A stretch of 18,723 bases of DNA from Planctomycetaceae bacterium (GTDB lineage Bacteria; Planctomycetota; UBA1135; GCA-002686595). Under the pieces are notes generated by a model that saw nothing but the letters and a program-made list of their open reading frames with translations, was not told the DNA's origin and did no database searches. Each line of letters begins with the position of its first letter. Within the stretch, counting starts at the first letter, position 1. The translations under genes were made by a program, and so were the position numbers. The stretch covers positions 1 through 18,723 of the forward strand of contig JABWBL010000010.1 in NCBI GenBank assembly GCA_013360535.1. The letters are read 5' to 3'. This document shows, one piece after another, positions 1 to 7,223 of the stretch.

Positions 1-86
1 AGCGCCCCGCGCGCCGTCCAGACGCGACTCGGCACCCGCCCGTCCGCGCGGGCCCTCCGACCACCGTTCCGGTCCCGGTGCTTGCG

Positions 87-104
87 CCCCGCGCCATCGC
101 GGGG
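87..104 (+). promoter_or_regulatory. hairpin covering the ribosome binding site of the first gene
   Basis: A perfect 7-bp stem, CCCCGCG (87-93) and CGCGGGG (98-104), closes a 4-base loop. Its 3' arm contains most of the only SD-like purine run (GGGGAG, 101-106), which lies 11 bases before the ATG at 118. If transcribed, this stem could mask the ribosome binding site. GC-rich DNA makes short stems common, so function is inference. Confidence 0.3.
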
Positions 105-117
105 AGACACTGCACCC

Positions 118-1275
118 ATGCTGCTCTTCAAGACGTCGATGGTGGCGCTCTCCGTGGGCATCTTGGCGCTCGGAGCGACGCCGTTCCAGCCCGCGCCCGC
201 GCCTGCAGAGTTCGCGCAAGGCAAGAAGCCGCCGCAGGCCCAGCCCAAGCCGCTCGTTCCGTTCTTCGGCGACTACGACCAGGCCCTGCAGCGCGCGAGC
301 GACCGCAACGTGCCCGCGCTGATCTTCGCCTTCCACGAGGATCCGGCCGCGCCGCACGACGACATCCGCGCCTTCCGCGACGGCCTGTTCGCGAGTGCCG
401 AGCTCGCGGCGCTCGCGCCTTCGATCGTGCTCGCCATCGGCGCCACGGGCTCGCACGCGACCTCTCCGATCGAGATCGAGCGCGGCGGAGAGAAGACCAA
501 GGTCCAGGTGTGCTCGTGGTACCGCGCCGAGACCTGCATGGCGCACCAGAAGCTGTTCGACTCCGCCTACAAGGAGCACAACGTCGAGGGCGAGCTCAAG
601 ACGCCGGCGGTGATCCTGATGCGACCCGACCGCACGGTGGCGCAGGTCTGGCAAACGGGGCAGGCGCCGAACATGGAGGAAGTCCTGCGCACGACGCGCG
701 AGGAGCAGGTGAAGGCCGGCGAGGGGCTGAAGGAGGAGCAGCTCGTCGAGGTGCTCGCGCTCAAGAAGCGCGGCGATCAGGAGATCGAGAAGTCGCAGTG
801 GGCCGCGGCCTACGCGACCTGGTCGAAGCTGCTCGGCATCACGTCGAAGACCAAGCACTCGGTGCACGCCCTCGACCAGCAGGAGTTTGCGGCCGGGGAG
901 CTCGAGAAGCTGCGCGGCGCGGCCCGCAAGCGCATCGCGGAAGGCAACGTCGCGCTCGGCTACAAGATCCTCGTCGAGCTGCAGGCCTCGCTCGTCGGAA
1001 CGCCGCTCGAGAAGGAGCTCGCCAAGGAGATCCTCGCGCTCGAGAAGGACAAGGCGACCAAGGACGCCGTCGCGGCCTACAAGCGCGAGCTCGAGGCCGA
1101 GAAGCTCTGGCTGGAGCTGGTCGAGCTGGAGAAGAAGGAACCGAAGAAGGCCGAAGCGAAGGTCCGCAACCTGCTGCGCAAATTCGGTGACACGCCGGCC
1201 GGGAAGCGCGCGCGGGAGACCTACCCGAAGATCGCCGAGGACGAGGACACGAAGAAGGCGGGCGGAGGGAAGTAA
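118..1275 (+). CDS. exported thioredoxin-fold-like protein with charged helical C-terminus
   Basis: This is a 385-residue protein of unknown specific function. The start is ATG 118, because a hydrophobic signal-like segment follows at once (about residues 5-22) and GGGGAG lies upstream; a TTG at 82 would add 12 residues ahead of the signal. A Pro/Ala/Lys-rich linker (about 23-48) leads to a domain resembling the thioredoxin fold: a strand-like segment VPALIFAF (65-72) and a TPAVILM segment (162-168) in the place of the cis-proline loop. There is no CXXC; the domain's cysteines are C132 and C140, seven residues apart, so classical disulfide exchange is doubtful. Residues from about 190 to the end are rich in Lys, Glu and Ala and probably helical, perhaps TPR-like or coiled coil. 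It converges on the next gene with a 38-base gap. Export is fairly sure; the fold is moderately sure. Confidence 0.7.
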   Translation: MLLFKTSMVALSVGILALGATPFQPAPAPAEFAQGKKPPQAQPKPLVPFFGDYDQALQRASDRNVPALIFAFHEDPAAPHDDIRAFRDGLFASAELAALAPSIVLAIGATGSHATSPIEIERGGEKTKVQVCSWYRAETCMAHQKLFDSAYKEHNVEGELKTPAVILMRPDRTVAQVWQTGQAPNMEEVLRTTREEQVKAGEGLKEEQLVEVLALKKRGDQEIEKSQWAAAYATWSKLLGITSKTKHSVHALDQQEFAAGELEKLRGAARKRIAEGNVALGYKILVELQASLVGTPLEKELAKEILALEKDKATKDAVAAYKRELEAEKLWLELVELEKKEPKKAEAKVRNLLRKFGDTPAGKRARETYPKIAEDEDTKKAGGGK

Positions 1276-1313
1276 CTCCCCACCGCCCGCCCCATGCCGT
1301 CACCGGCCGAGCG

Positions 1314-2024
1314 CTAGTAGTTCGTCGCGCTCTGCGGGCAGCCACCCTCGCCGTTGTTCATGGTGTCGAGGTTCGTGGCGAGCGGCTCGTAGGCGCCGTT
1401 CACGATCGCGTCGTGGACGAGGTCGATGACTTCGCCGGCCGCGAGACCGTAGCTGACGTCCATGTCGCCGCCGTTGAGCAGCGCCGCGACGCCGTGACGG
1501 GCGAGCTTGTTGAGCTTGCCGCCGCCGAGGTTGAGCGCCTGCATCAGGGTGATGTCGGGCGTGAAGGCGTCGACGCCGAAGACGGTGTCGAAGTCGTCCG
1601 TCGGGTTGAAGCCCGAGTCGTGCCACGCTTCCTCGTGGTTCTTCCAGTAACCCGGGGTGCAGCCCTGAGTGCCCGGCGTCACCTGCACGTAGAGGCGGCA
1701 GGTGTAGTGCAGGCCTTCGGGGTCCGTGACGCGCAGGCGCACGCCGCAGAACACGTCGCAGGAGCTCGAGGTGTCGAGCACGACGTCCGTGACGGCCGAG
1801 GTCGGGTCGGTGATGAACGAACCCGGGCACGCGTTCCACTGGTAGGTCAGCGGATCTCCATCGGGGTCGTAGGAGTTGAGCACGACCGTGATCGAGGTCG
1901 TGGCGCCCTGGCAGGGGGCGATCCACACGCCGCCTTCATCGCAGAAGGGCGGGTTGTTCTGGGCGAGGGCGGCACCGGCGAGCACGGTGGCAGCGGCGGC
2001 GAGGCGAAGGGTCTTGGTGAACAT
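1314..2024 (-). CDS. secreted PKD-like / GYWKN-domain protein, short paralogue
   Basis: This 236-residue protein begins with a clear signal peptide (about 1-21, ending ALA before QNNPP). Residues 25-125 look like a PKD or cadherin-like beta-sandwich, with the marker YDPDGDPLTYQW and several cysteines that could form disulfides outside the cell. Then comes GCTPGYWKNHEEAW, which opens a domain I know from secreted proteins of many bacteria; it also holds a FGV...FTPDITLMQALNLGGG segment, LARHGVAALLN and a C-terminal NNGEGGCP. The function of this domain is not established. The gene is a tandem paralogue of the one at 2271-3149, which reads the same way 246 bases upstream. The two are near identical over the first half but this one lacks the Gly-rich tail. 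It has its own promoter and a hairpin in its leader. A surface or matrix role is inference. Confidence 0.85.
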   Translation of the reverse strand: MFTKTLRLAAAATVLAGAALAQNNPPFCDEGGVWIAPCQGATTSITVVLNSYDPDGDPLTYQWNACPGSFITDPTSAVTDVVLDTSSSCDVFCGVRLRVTDPEGLHYTCRLYVQVTPGTQGCTPGYWKNHEEAWHDSGFNPTDDFDTVFGVDAFTPDITLMQALNLGGGKLNKLARHGVAALLNGGDMDVSYGLAAGEVIDLVHDAIVNGAYEPLATNLDTMNNGEGGCPQSATNY

Positions 2025-2055
2025 GGGCAGGAATCTTCGGGAGGATTGAGAAGAA

Positions 2056-2080
2056 GGTCAGGAAGCGTTCCTTCCTGACC
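2056..2080 (-). promoter_or_regulatory. perfect leader hairpin upstream of the short GYWKN gene
   Basis: GGTCAGGAAG (2056-2065) and CTTCCTGACC (2071-2080) are exact reverse complements around a 5-base loop. The element lies 32-56 bases before the ATG at 2024 and downstream of the predicted promoter, so it should be in the mRNA leader. It could be a protein-binding dyad, an mRNA stabiliser or an attenuator. No run of T follows, so a simple terminator is unlikely. Confidence 0.55.
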
Positions 2081-2104
2081 GGAACTTTGGTTCCGGACTC
2101 CACG

Positions 2105-2134
2105 ATCCTACCCCCAAATACAACTTCCTGTCCA
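2105..2134 (-). promoter_or_regulatory. predicted promoter of the short GYWKN gene
   Basis: On the minus strand TGGACA (-35, 2129-2134) is followed after 18 bases by TAGGAT (-10, 2105-2110). This would start transcription about 75 bases before the ATG at 2024. The block from AGGAAGTTG through TAGGATC is closely matched upstream of the paralogue at 3250-3274, which supports it as a preserved element. Confidence 0.5.
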
Positions 2135-2195
2135 GAATCCTGATGTGGCTCTGGATCGGTCCCTCTCCGGTGCTCGCTTGCAGCGCACGAAACGA

Positions 2196-2223
2196 GGGCG
2201 GCGGCCCGTTCGAGCCGCCGCCC
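2196..2223 (-). terminator. GC-rich hairpin after the long GYWKN gene
   Basis: A perfect 10-bp stem, GGGCGGCGGC (2196-2205) and GCCGCCGCCC (2214-2223), with an 8-base loop lies 47-75 bases past the stop of the gene ending at 2271. On the minus strand it is followed by TCGTTTCG, only a weak T-rich run. It is a plausible terminator ahead of the next gene's own promoter, not a textbook one. Confidence 0.4.
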
Positions 2224-2270
2224 CGCTCCAGTTGCCGGAAAGCGTTTCGCGCTCCGGTCACCGGTGAATC

Positions 2271-3149
2271 TCAGTTCCACCAGTGGTAGTGGCAGTTCAG
2301 CCAGCTCCACATCGAACCGAAGCTGCCGCAGAAGCCGTTGCCGTGGTGGCCACCGCCCGAACCACCGCCCCACCAGCCGCCGCCCCAACCACCACCGTGG
2401 CCACCCCCGTGGCCGCCGCCGCCCCAGCCGCCGCCGCAACCGCCGCCATTGCCGCTGTTGGGGCAACCACCTTCGCCGTCGTTGTACTGCTCGAGCTGCG
2501 ACGCGAGCGGCTCGTACTGGCACGTGTTGATCGCGTTGGCGACCAGCGCGATGACCTCGTTCGGCGCGAGCGCGTAGGCCACGTCGGGATCGGCCGCGTT
2601 GAGCAGCGCCGCGACGCCGTGGCGCGCGAGCTTCTTCAGGCCACCGCCGTTGAGGGCGATCGCGGACTTCAGCTTGAGGTTCGGCGAGAAGGCATTGACG
2701 CCGAAGGTTTCGTCGAAGTCGTCGTTGGGGCTGTAACCCGTGTCGTCCCAGGCGAAGAGCTTGTTCTTCCAGTAGCCCTGAGAGCAGCCTTCGTCCCCGG
2801 GGACGACCTGCACGTAGAGGCGGCAGGTGTAGTGCTCACCCGAGGGATCGGTGACACGCAGGCGCACGCCGCAGAACACGTCGCAGGAGCTCGACGTGTC
2901 GAGCACGACGTCCGTCACGGCCGAGGTAGGGTCGGTGAGGAACGAGCCCGGGCACGCGGCCCACTGGTACGTCAGCGGATCGCCATCGGGGTCGTAGGCG
3001 TTGAGCGTGACGGTGATCGAGGACGTCGCGCCCTGACAGGCCGTGGTCCACACGCCACCTTCATCGCAGAAGGGGCCTTGGTTCTGGGCGACGGCGGCCG
3101 TCGAGAGGGTGAGGGCCGTCAGGACGGCGGGAAGGAACCGGGAGATCAT
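2271..3149 (-). CDS. secreted PKD-like / GYWKN-domain protein with Gly/Trp/His-rich tail
   Basis: This 292-residue protein starts at ATG 3149, which is followed by a clear signal peptide (MISRFLPAVLTALTLSTAAVAQ). The open frame runs far upstream, but that part is Arg/Ser-rich antisense noise. It has the same layout as its neighbour at 1314-2024: a PKD-like domain (about 25-125, with YDPDGDPLTYQW), a GYWKNKLFAW domain, LARHGVAALLN and GEGGCP. It then adds a tail found only here: 33 residues built on GGGx units with x = W, H, C or S, then a last 25 residues with repeated Trp, His and Cys, ending NCHYHWWN. The tail could bind metal, stick to other polymers or act in the cell surface; none of this is shown by the sequence. 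The paired leader and promoter with the neighbour point to a tandem duplication. Confidence 0.85.
   Translation of the reverse strand: MISRFLPAVLTALTLSTAAVAQNQGPFCDEGGVWTTACQGATSSITVTLNAYDPDGDPLTYQWAACPGSFLTDPTSAVTDVVLDTSSSCDVFCGVRLRVTDPSGEHYTCRLYVQVVPGDEGCSQGYWKNKLFAWDDTGYSPNDDFDETFGVNAFSPNLKLKSAIALNGGGLKKLARHGVAALLNAADPDVAYALAPNEVIALVANAINTCQYEPLASQLEQYNDGEGGCPNSGNGGGCGGGWGGGGHGGGHGGGWGGGWWGGGSGGGHHGNGFCGSFGSMWSWLNCHYHWWN
2349..2447 (-). repeat. GGGx low-complexity coding repeat
   Basis: Ninety-nine bases encode 33 residues made of GGG or GGGG blocks separated by single W, H, C or S residues (one WW). Codons for Gly vary between GGC and GGT, so the repeat is kept at the protein level rather than being a fresh perfect DNA repeat. 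It is prone to length change by slippage. Confidence 0.8.
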
Positions 3150-3249
3150 CGGTAGGACTCTCTGGAAGGATTGCTGGAGGTTGATGCGTTGGAAGAGCCA
3201 GCGAGCTGGCCGTCTGCGGACTTTCCGCCGGGCGCTCGCTCGACCCCTG

Positions 3250-3274
3250 ACCGTACCCCGAATGCAATCTCCTA
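3250..3274 (-). promoter_or_regulatory. promoter block shared with the neighbouring paralogue
   Basis: On the minus strand an AGGAGATTG block leads into GGGGTACGGTC, which aligns with AGGAAGTTG and GGGGTAGGATC before the paralogue at 2024, with one base of length difference. The -10 would be TACGGT (3250-3255); a good -35 is not visible. The start site would lie about 95 bases before the ATG at 3149. Confidence 0.4.
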
Positions 3275-3431
3275 GGCGTGAGGTTGCAGGCGCGTCACGC
3301 GTTATCCACGATTCAAACCGCGCAGGAAGGAAGGCCATTCCTTCGATGTCGCATTTGGGCGCACCCGCATGGCGACGCGTCCAGCGCTCGCGCTTGCCGC
3401 GTGACGCCACGACGCCTCGACCCGCAGGAAT

Positions 3432-3453
3432 CTCCGTGGCGAGGCTCACGGAG
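3432..3453 (-). terminator. possible weak terminator after ribD
   Basis: A 7-bp stem, CTCCGTG (3432-3438) and CACGGAG (3447-3453), with an 8-base loop lies 28-49 bases past the ribD stop. On the minus strand it is followed by ATTCC rather than a T tract, so it is weak evidence. Confidence 0.25.
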
Positions 3454-3480
3454 GCGCCCGACGTCGAGGCCGCGTGTGCG

Positions 3481-4641
3481 TCAGCTCGCGCCGAGCACGA
3501 AGCTCTCGAGCACCGCGTCGCCGCCGACCTCGCGGTCGAGCCGCTCGGCCATGCGCAGCTTCCCGAACCACGGCGCCATCGACGGGCCCTCGCCGCCGGA
3601 CACGGGGCCCGTGTAGACGCGGATCTGGTCGACGAAGCCCGCCTCGAGATACCGCGTGAGCAACTGCGGGCCGGCCTCGAGCAGCACGCGCCGCACACCT
3701 TGCGTCCACAGCCATTCCTGCACGTCGCGCAGCGCGACGTGGTCTTCTTCGCTCGAACGCAGGCCCGTGACCTTCACGCCCGCGCGTTCGAGCGCGACGT
3801 GCCGCGCCGCGTTGGCGCCGGCTTGGCAGAGCACGTGCAGCGCACCTGCACCCTCGCCCTCACCGGGCGCCTCGAGCAGGCGACCGTCGGTCGGCGTGCG
3901 CAGGTAACTGTCGAGGATCACTCGCAGCGGCGGCTTCGCCGGATTGCCCGGAGGCCGCACCGTGAAGCGTGGGTTGTCGTACAGCACGGTCGTGACGCCG
4001 GTGACGATCGCGTCGACGCGGCCCCGCAGCACGTGCACTTCCTTGAGCGACTCCGGACCGCTGATCCAGCGTCCCTCCCCTACGTTCGGCGGGGGCGAGA
4101 GCTGGCCCGTGCGCGTCTGCGCCCACTTCGCGATCGTCCACGGGCGCGGGCGGCGGATGCGGTCGATGTCGACCCAACGCAGGAAGTGCGGAGCGACGCG
4201 GTCGATCTCGCTGGCGCGCGGGACGAACTCGACCTCGAGTCCGGCCTCCTGCAGCTGGCGCAGGCCGGCGCCACGGTGGCGCGGATCGGGATCGAGCGAG
4301 CCGACGATCACTCGCCGAATTCCACTGGCGAGGATCGCGTCGGTGCAGGGCGGTGTCTTGCCGGTCGTGGAGCAAGGCTCGAGCGTGACGACGAGCGCGT
4401 CCCAGGCCGAAGCCGGAATGCCGGTCGCCGCCGCGTTGCGCAGCGCCTCGACCTCGGCGTGCGGGCCGCCCCAGAACTCGTGGAAGCCGCGCGCGATCAC
4501 CTGCCCGCCCGAGATGACCGCCGCGCCGACCGCCGGATTGGGCGCGACCTCGAAACGACGCAGCTGCGCCTCTTTCGCGAGGTCCACGAGGATCTCGCGC
4601 AGGCTCTGCTCGCTCAAGGACAGGGTCGCCATGTCGGTCAT
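3481..4641 (-). CDS. ribD: bifunctional riboflavin biosynthesis deaminase/reductase RibD
   Basis: RibD performs two steps of riboflavin synthesis in the cytoplasm: deamination of the pyrimidine ring of the GTP cyclohydrolase II product, then NADPH-dependent reduction of its ribosyl side chain. The protein has 386 residues, close to the usual 360-390. The N-terminal half has the zinc deaminase motifs HAE (61-63) and PC-x8-C (C90, C99, in LEPCSTTGKTPPC). The C-terminal half, from about residue 155, is the reductase, with WTIAKWAQTRTGQL, RWISG and DAIVTGVTTVLYDNPRFTVR. ATG 4641 is preferred because the extra residues from a start at 4782 are poorly conserved in style; ATG 4632 is also possible. 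No clear SD is present. The gene stands alone rather than in a rib operon and diverges from mdh across 267 bases. Identification is firm. Confidence 0.92.
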   Translation of the reverse strand: MTDMATLSLSEQSLREILVDLAKEAQLRRFEVAPNPAVGAAVISGGQVIARGFHEFWGGPHAEVEALRNAAATGIPASAWDALVVTLEPCSTTGKTPPCTDAILASGIRRVIVGSLDPDPRHRGAGLRQLQEAGLEVEFVPRASEIDRVAPHFLRWVDIDRIRRPRPWTIAKWAQTRTGQLSPPPNVGEGRWISGPESLKEVHVLRGRVDAIVTGVTTVLYDNPRFTVRPPGNPAKPPLRVILDSYLRTPTDGRLLEAPGEGEGAGALHVLCQAGANAARHVALERAGVKVTGLRSSEEDHVALRDVQEWLWTQGVRRVLLEAGPQLLTRYLEAGFVDQIRVYTGPVSGGEGPSMAPWFGKLRMAERLDREVGGDAVLESFVLGAS

Positions 4642-4908
4642 CGTCGTACCCGGGGTTGGGGCCGAGGTCACTTTGGGCCGCAGCGGGGCACGATCCAAGC
4701 GACTGGATCGGTCCACGGGCGGTTCGAGGTTCAACCTTAGCGCCGAACCCTTCGGTTTCGAGTCCTTCGACGTGCAGGCCACGCACCCCCACTACGGCCT
4801 TGGACCCCCAAGGCGGGGCGTTTTGTGGGGCTCCCCCTGCAACCGGACCCCCGCGCGCGGCAAACTACGGGTTCCTCCCTGCTCCAGCCAACCCCACAGA
4901 GACACCCC

Positions 4909-5904
4909 ATGACCAAGGCTCCCATTCGAGTCGCCGTCACTGGCGCGGCCGGCCAGATCGGCTACGCGCTGCTCCCCCGCATCGCCTCGGGCCAGATGTT
5001 CGGACCCGACCAGCCCGTGATCCTCCACATGATCGAGATCCCCCACGAGAAGGCCATGGCGGCCCTCAAGGGAGTCGCGATGGAGCTCGACGACTGCGCC
5101 TTCCCGCTGCTCGCGGGGATGGTGCTCACGAGCGATCCCAAGGAAGGCTTCAAGGACGTCAACTGGGCCTGCCTCGTCGGCGCGAAGCCGCGCGGTCCGG
5201 GCATGGAGCGCAACGACCTGCTCAAGGACAACGGCGCGATCTTCGTCGGCCAGGGCCGCGCGATCGCCGAGAACGCCGCGTCGAACGTGCGCGTCGCCGT
5301 CGTCGGCAACCCGTGCAACACCAACGCGTGGATCGCGATGCAGGCCGCCAAGGGCGTGCCGAAGGAGCGCTTCACCGCGATGACGCGCCTCGACCAGAAC
5401 CGCGCGCAGGCGCAGCTCGCGCAGAAGGCCGGCGTGCCGATCACGACCGTCAGCGGTGCGCTGATCTGGGGCAACCACAGCGCGACGCAAGTGCCCGACT
5501 TCTACAACGCGAAGATCAACGGCCAGTCCGCCGCCAAGGTCATCACCGACGAGGCCTGGCTCAAGGGCGAGTTCATCAAGACCGTGCAGCAGCGTGGCGC
5601 GGCGATCATCGCGGCCCGCGGCGTGTCGAGCGCGGCCTCGGCGGCGAACGCGCTCATCGACCACGTGCGCGACCTGCACTTCGCGACGCCGGCCGGCGAG
5701 TACCGCTCGGCCTGCGTGTGCTCCGACGGTTCCTACGGCGTCCCCGAAGGCCTGATCTTCAGCTACCCGGTCCGTTCCGACGGCAAGGGCGGCTGGAGCA
5801 TCGTGCAGGGCCTCGAGACCAACGACTTCCTGAAGGAGAAGCTCGCGGCGACCGTCAAGGAACTCGAGGGCGAGCGCGAGATCGTCAAGACGCTGCTCGG
5901 CTGA
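4909..5904 (+). CDS. mdh: NAD-dependent malate dehydrogenase
   Basis: Malate dehydrogenase interconverts malate and oxaloacetate with NAD in the citric acid cycle. The 331-residue protein has the N-terminal nucleotide-binding loop [11 protein letters not shown] (11-21), the substrate-binding arginines in [15 protein letters not shown] (R95, R101), the NPCNTN segment (134-139), the TRLDQNRA motif with D162 and R165, and the proton-relay histidine in [10 protein letters not shown] (H190). This set, and the length, match the cytosolic-type (type 2) MDH branch, which is common in bacteria. ATG 4909 gives the expected N-terminus; only a weak GAGA-type purine run precedes it. It is a single-gene unit, ending in a strong terminator at 5925. 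Identification is firm; promoter elements upstream are not clear to me. Confidence 0.95.
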   Translation: MTKAPIRVAVTGAAGQIGYALLPRIASGQMFGPDQPVILHMIEIPHEKAMAALKGVAMELDDCAFPLLAGMVLTSDPKEGFKDVNWACLVGAKPRGPGMERNDLLKDNGAIFVGQGRAIAENAASNVRVAVVGNPCNTNAWIAMQAAKGVPKERFTAMTRLDQNRAQAQLAQKAGVPITTVSGALIWGNHSATQVPDFYNAKINGQSAAKVITDEAWLKGEFIKTVQQRGAAIIAARGVSSAASAANALIDHVRDLHFATPAGEYRSACVCSDGSYGVPEGLIFSYPVRSDGKGGWSIVQGLETNDFLKEKLAATVKELEGEREIVKTLLG

Positions 5905-5924
5905 GTTTCGAGCGCCGAACTTCA

Positions 5925-5971
5925 CGCGCGCCCGCCGCAGGAAAATCTCCTGCGTCGGGCGCGCGGTTTTT
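5925..5971 (+). terminator. strong intrinsic terminator after mdh
   Basis: A long stem pairs 5925-5942 with 5948-5965, with one mismatch (5935/5955), an AAATC loop and then GGTTTTTG. It starts 21 bases past the mdh stop and shows both parts of a factor-independent terminator. On the opposite strand the run becomes A's before the stem, so it could slow, but not classically terminate, transcription from the converging gene at 5977. Confidence 0.9.
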
Positions 5972-5976
5972 GCGAG

Positions 5977-7149
5977 TCACTTGATGAGGCCGAGCTCGGT
6001 GATGCGCGCGGCGAGCGTCTGGGCGAGCAGCAGGCAGCCCTCGTCGGTCAGGTGCACTTCGCCGTTCTTCTTGTCCGGGCGCACGAAGATGCGGTCGGCG
6101 CCGGTCTCGGCGCGCTGGCGGTCGGCGGTCGACTCGAGCACGGTGCGCGCGTCGCACAGCGGCACGCCACGTTCCGCCGCGACGTCCTTGATCGTCTGCG
6201 TCATGCGCTCGTAACCCTGCTTCTGCAGCTCCTTCGAGCCGAAGCGGTCGAAGTCGCCCATGCGGCAACCCTGCGTGACGAGCAGCACTTCCGAGCCGTG
6301 GGCCTTCGCGATCGCGACGATGTTGACGAGGTTGCGCTCGAAGGACTCGAAGCCGAGGTCGGGGTCGCTGGGCTGCGCGTAGTCGTCCGGCGCGTGCTTG
6401 CCGAAGTCGACGATCACGTAGGCACCGAGGTTCATGCGCTCCTCGGCCCAAGTCGTGCCGTAGCGGCGCCACGTCTTGTAGAGGAGGAAGTTCTCGAGGA
6501 ACTGCTCCGAGGGCAACTTGCGATCGACCGGCCAGTTCGCGCGCCAGTGCGTGTTGTCGTGCGTGACGCCGGGATACAGCGCACAGCGCAGGTCGTTGAT
6601 CGTGTGGTACACGAGCACGAGATCGGGCTCGAGGTCGACGCCGCGGATCGCGAGGTTGATCTGGCTCTCGAAGGTCGAATAGCCCTGGCAGCCGAGGTTG
6701 ACGACTTCGATCGACTTGCCACTCTTCGCCGCGAGCTCCTCCCCCAGCTTCACGGGCCAGTTGGTCCAGGTCGAGCTCGGCCCGATGCCGTAGGTGCTCG
6801 ATCCGCCGAGGCACACGATGCGGTACGTGCCCGCGGGCTTCTTCCACGTCACTTCGGCGCTGTTGAAGCCGAGCGTGTTGTGCTCGATGAGCACAGGATC
6901 CTTCTCCGTCGCCGCCTTCCGGAAGCCCGGACGGTTCGTGTAGGCGAGGTACGGATGCGGCTGCACGCGCGCGTCCTTGAACGCGAGCGCGATCGGATCG
7001 AGCTCGTCCTTCGTCAGCCGCGGGATGTCGACCACGCGCGGGACGATCTCGAGCAGGAGCAGCAGCGTGACGAGCGTGTAGACCGTGACGGTCAGTCCGA
7101 GGTAAACGCGCGAGCGGCGCGGCGACACGGGCGGGGATGTCTGGCTCAA
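5977..7149 (-). CDS. membrane-anchored SGNH/GDSL-type hydrolase
   Basis: This 390-residue protein has a short basic N-terminus, one membrane segment (about 15-36), then a periplasmic SGNH-hydrolase domain. Visible blocks are GGSSTYG (115-121, nucleophile probably S117), NLGCQGYST (block II, G156), YHTINDL (block III, N185), and HLTDEG near the C-terminus (block V His). The usual block V Asp three residues before the His is not present; GEVH stands there, so catalysis should be checked. Members of this fold cleave or transfer acyl or acetyl groups on lipids and polysaccharides; the substrate here is unknown. The start is TTG 7149, supported by AGGAG (7157-7161) seven bases upstream and by a promoter at 7173-7201. 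It converges on mdh. Confidence 0.85.
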   Translation of the reverse strand: MSQTSPPVSPRRSRVYLGLTVTVYTLVTLLLLLEIVPRVVDIPRLTKDELDPIALAFKDARVQPHPYLAYTNRPGFRKAATEKDPVLIEHNTLGFNSAEVTWKKPAGTYRIVCLGGSSTYGIGPSSTWTNWPVKLGEELAAKSGKSIEVVNLGCQGYSTFESQINLAIRGVDLEPDLVLVYHTINDLRCALYPGVTHDNTHWRANWPVDRKLPSEQFLENFLLYKTWRRYGTTWAEERMNLGAYVIVDFGKHAPDDYAQPSDPDLGFESFERNLVNIVAIAKAHGSEVLLVTQGCRMGDFDRFGSKELQKQGYERMTQTIKDVAAERGVPLCDARTVLESTADRQRAETGADRIFVRPDKKNGEVHLTDEGCLLLAQTLAARITELGLIK

Positions 7150-7156
7150 ATGGCGG

Positions 7157-7161
7157 CTCCT
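7157..7161 (-). promoter_or_regulatory. Shine-Dalgarno site fixing a TTG start
   Basis: AGGAG on the minus strand lies 7 bases before TTG 7149. No ATG or GTG is suitably placed, so this site decides the start of the SGNH hydrolase. Confidence 0.7.
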
Positions 7162-7172
7162 GGGGCCGCTCG

Positions 7173-7201
7173 ATCCTACGCGCCCCCGCGCACCCCCTCA
7201 A
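7173..7201 (-). promoter_or_regulatory. predicted promoter of the SGNH hydrolase gene
   Basis: Minus-strand TTGAGG (7196-7201) and TAGGAT (7173-7178) are separated by exactly 17 bases. Transcription would start near 7166, giving a leader of about 17 bases that still includes the AGGAG site. The -10 context GTAGGATCG is identical to that at 2105. Confidence 0.6.
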
Positions 7202-7223
7202 CGCAACGCGGCCGACCCTCTCC

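Larger units (their letters stand above)
3150..3480. other. 331-base gene-free stretch upstream of the long GYWKN gene
   Basis: No open frame here looks like a real protein on either strand. It holds the leader and promoter region of the gene starting at 3149, a small GCCAGC/GCTGGC dyad in that leader (3197-3210), a 7-bp perfect stem GAAGGAA/TTCCTTC (3326-3344), and a possible terminator after ribD (3432-3453). Confidence 0.6.

Noticed and set aside
2349..2447. Possible CRISPR-like or satellite repeat on the plus strand
   Set aside because: The units are GGGx codons inside a reading frame with no spacers; it is a coding low-complexity tail.
3043..4740. 565-codon plus-strand frame across the ribD region
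   Set aside because: It is antisense to ribD and to the upstream region of the GYWKN gene, and has no recognisable domain.
4797..4814. GCCTTGG/CCAAGGC hairpin followed by GGGGCGTTTT, terminator-like
   Set aside because: No plus-strand gene lies upstream to be terminated, and the T run is short and distant. It may affect the mdh leader but I cannot support that.
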